DNA of 7,405 nt, taken from Acidobacteriaceae bacterium. Its GTDB lineage: Bacteria > Acidobacteriota > Terriglobia > Terriglobales > Acidobacteriaceae. The position numbers and the translations under genes are program-made. The notes beneath the pieces are model-generated. The model did not search any database. It was given only the letters and a program-made list of their open reading frames with translations, and was not told the origin of the DNA. Numbering within the stretch: position 1 is the stretch's first letter; each line of letters starts with the position of its first letter. The DNA lies in NCBI GenBank assembly GCA_027311125.1, contig DAICZO010000030.1:1-7405 (forward strand). The letters are read 5' to 3'. Shown here piece after piece: positions 7,315-7,405 of this stretch.

Positions 7315-7344
7315 TTACACAACTGTTCCACACTTTTGTAGTAT
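7315..7344 (+). promoter_or_regulatory. Weak candidate promoter for the integrase-like gene
   Basis: TTACAC (7315-7320) and TAGTAT (7339-7344) are separated by 18 nt and lie 25 nt before the start codon. Both boxes are poor matches to sigma-70 consensus, and acidobacterial promoters are not well enough known to judge. Offered only as the best candidate in this gap. Confidence 0.2.
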
Positions 7345-7354
7345 TTTGGATGTC

Positions 7355-7361
7355 AGGAGGT
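7355..7361 (+). promoter_or_regulatory. Strong Shine-Dalgarno for the integrase-like gene
   Basis: AGGAGGT at 7355-7361 is a full anti-16S match with 8 nt to ATG 7370. It is by far the best ribosome site in the window and makes a real gene start here very likely despite only 12 visible codons. Confidence 0.8.
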
Positions 7362-7369
7362 GCTCTTGC

Positions 7370-7405
7370 ATGTCCGAACATCACACCATCCTCGGTGGTA
7401 AGGTT
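7370..7405 (+). CDS. Start of a probable tyrosine recombinase/integrase, cut by the window end
   Basis: Only MSEHHTILGGKV is visible. That string resembles, from memory, the N-termini of phage-type site-specific integrases in which a short leader with ILGGK(V/L) is followed by a VYKR-type beta strand and a WQC motif. Twelve residues cannot prove a family: no catalytic R-H-R-Y residues are in view. Support comes from context: a perfect ribosome site, and position about 130 nt from a tRNA gene broken in its anticodon stem, with transcription pointing into the putative element. It could instead be some other first gene of the island. Confidence 0.5.
   Translation, partial: MSEHHTILGGKV

Larger units (their letters stand above)
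7238..7405 (+). mobile_element. Left end of a putative integrative element inserted in tRNA-Leu
   Basis: Begins where tRNA identity stops and runs off the window. The first 130 nt hold no gene. They include an 11-bp palindrome AAGACAGTCTT (7242-7252), a near-copy of the tRNA loop (ACTCAAATC, 7261-7269) and a further TTCAAAAT (7271-7278). The section around 7261-7292 is visibly AT-richer than the genes to the left. An integrase-like start follows at 7370, the usual place for an integrase next to its own att site. The element's nature (prophage, genomic island or integrative conjugative element) and length cannot be told from here. Confidence 0.6.

Noticed and set aside
7147..7341. A 64-codon plus-strand ORF containing PGWRNWQTQRTQN
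   Set aside because: That peptide is what the 5' half of a tRNA-Leu gives when translated; there is no ribosome site. It is not a protein gene.
7231..7369. Group I intron interrupting the tRNA-Leu
   Set aside because: Known bacterial tRNA-Leu introns sit in the anticodon of the UAA species, while here identity continues past the loop into the 3' stem. I saw no intron core or 3' half, and a strong gene start follows.

Overview
The window looks like a piece of an Acidobacteriota chromosome, probably class Terriglobia (the Granulicella/Terriglobus/Edaphobacter group). This is inferred from protein style, not from a search. It carries a very large Oar-like TonB-dependent receptor with an N-terminal carboxypeptidase-regulatory-like domain and a C-terminal Phe, a combination strongly expanded in that group. 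The receptor is followed by two exported TPR proteins, one of them fused to an FG-GAP/ASPIC-UnbV module.

Layout. Positions 8-3658 encode the outer-membrane receptor and end in tandem TAA stops. A perfect 13-bp-stem terminator (3674-3712) follows. Positions 3734-4795 encode a secreted TPR protein. Positions 4767-7046 encode a secreted TPR plus seven-bladed FG-GAP propeller plus ASPIC/UnbV (CRTAC1-type) protein. Its start lies inside the end of the TPR gene (29-nt overlap), so these two are almost certainly co-transcribed and probably translationally coupled. All three proteins have signal peptides, so the cluster acts in the cell envelope. A plausible reading, which is inference, is that the TPR and propeller proteins are periplasmic or surface partners of the barrel, comparable to the TPR-built SusD partners of SusC receptors.

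The right edge (7197-7405) is the most interesting part. The first 41 nt of a tRNA-Leu(CAA) gene are intact (acceptor 5' strand, D arm, anticodon loop). The tRNA then stops inside the 3' side of the anticodon stem and unrelated, visibly AT-richer sequence follows. About 130 nt later an excellent Shine-Dalgarno leads into an ORF cut by the window end. Its first 12 residues (MSEHHTILGGKV) resemble the N-terminus of a family of phage-type tyrosine recombinases. Together these look like the attachment-site junction of an integrative element that extends beyond the window. The junction itself has a recombinase-core-like dyad (GGAC-8 nt-GTCC) centred on the anticodon loop.

No rRNA, CRISPR array, insertion sequence or complete tRNA was seen. 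Reverse-strand ORFs appear to be shadows of the three large genes.
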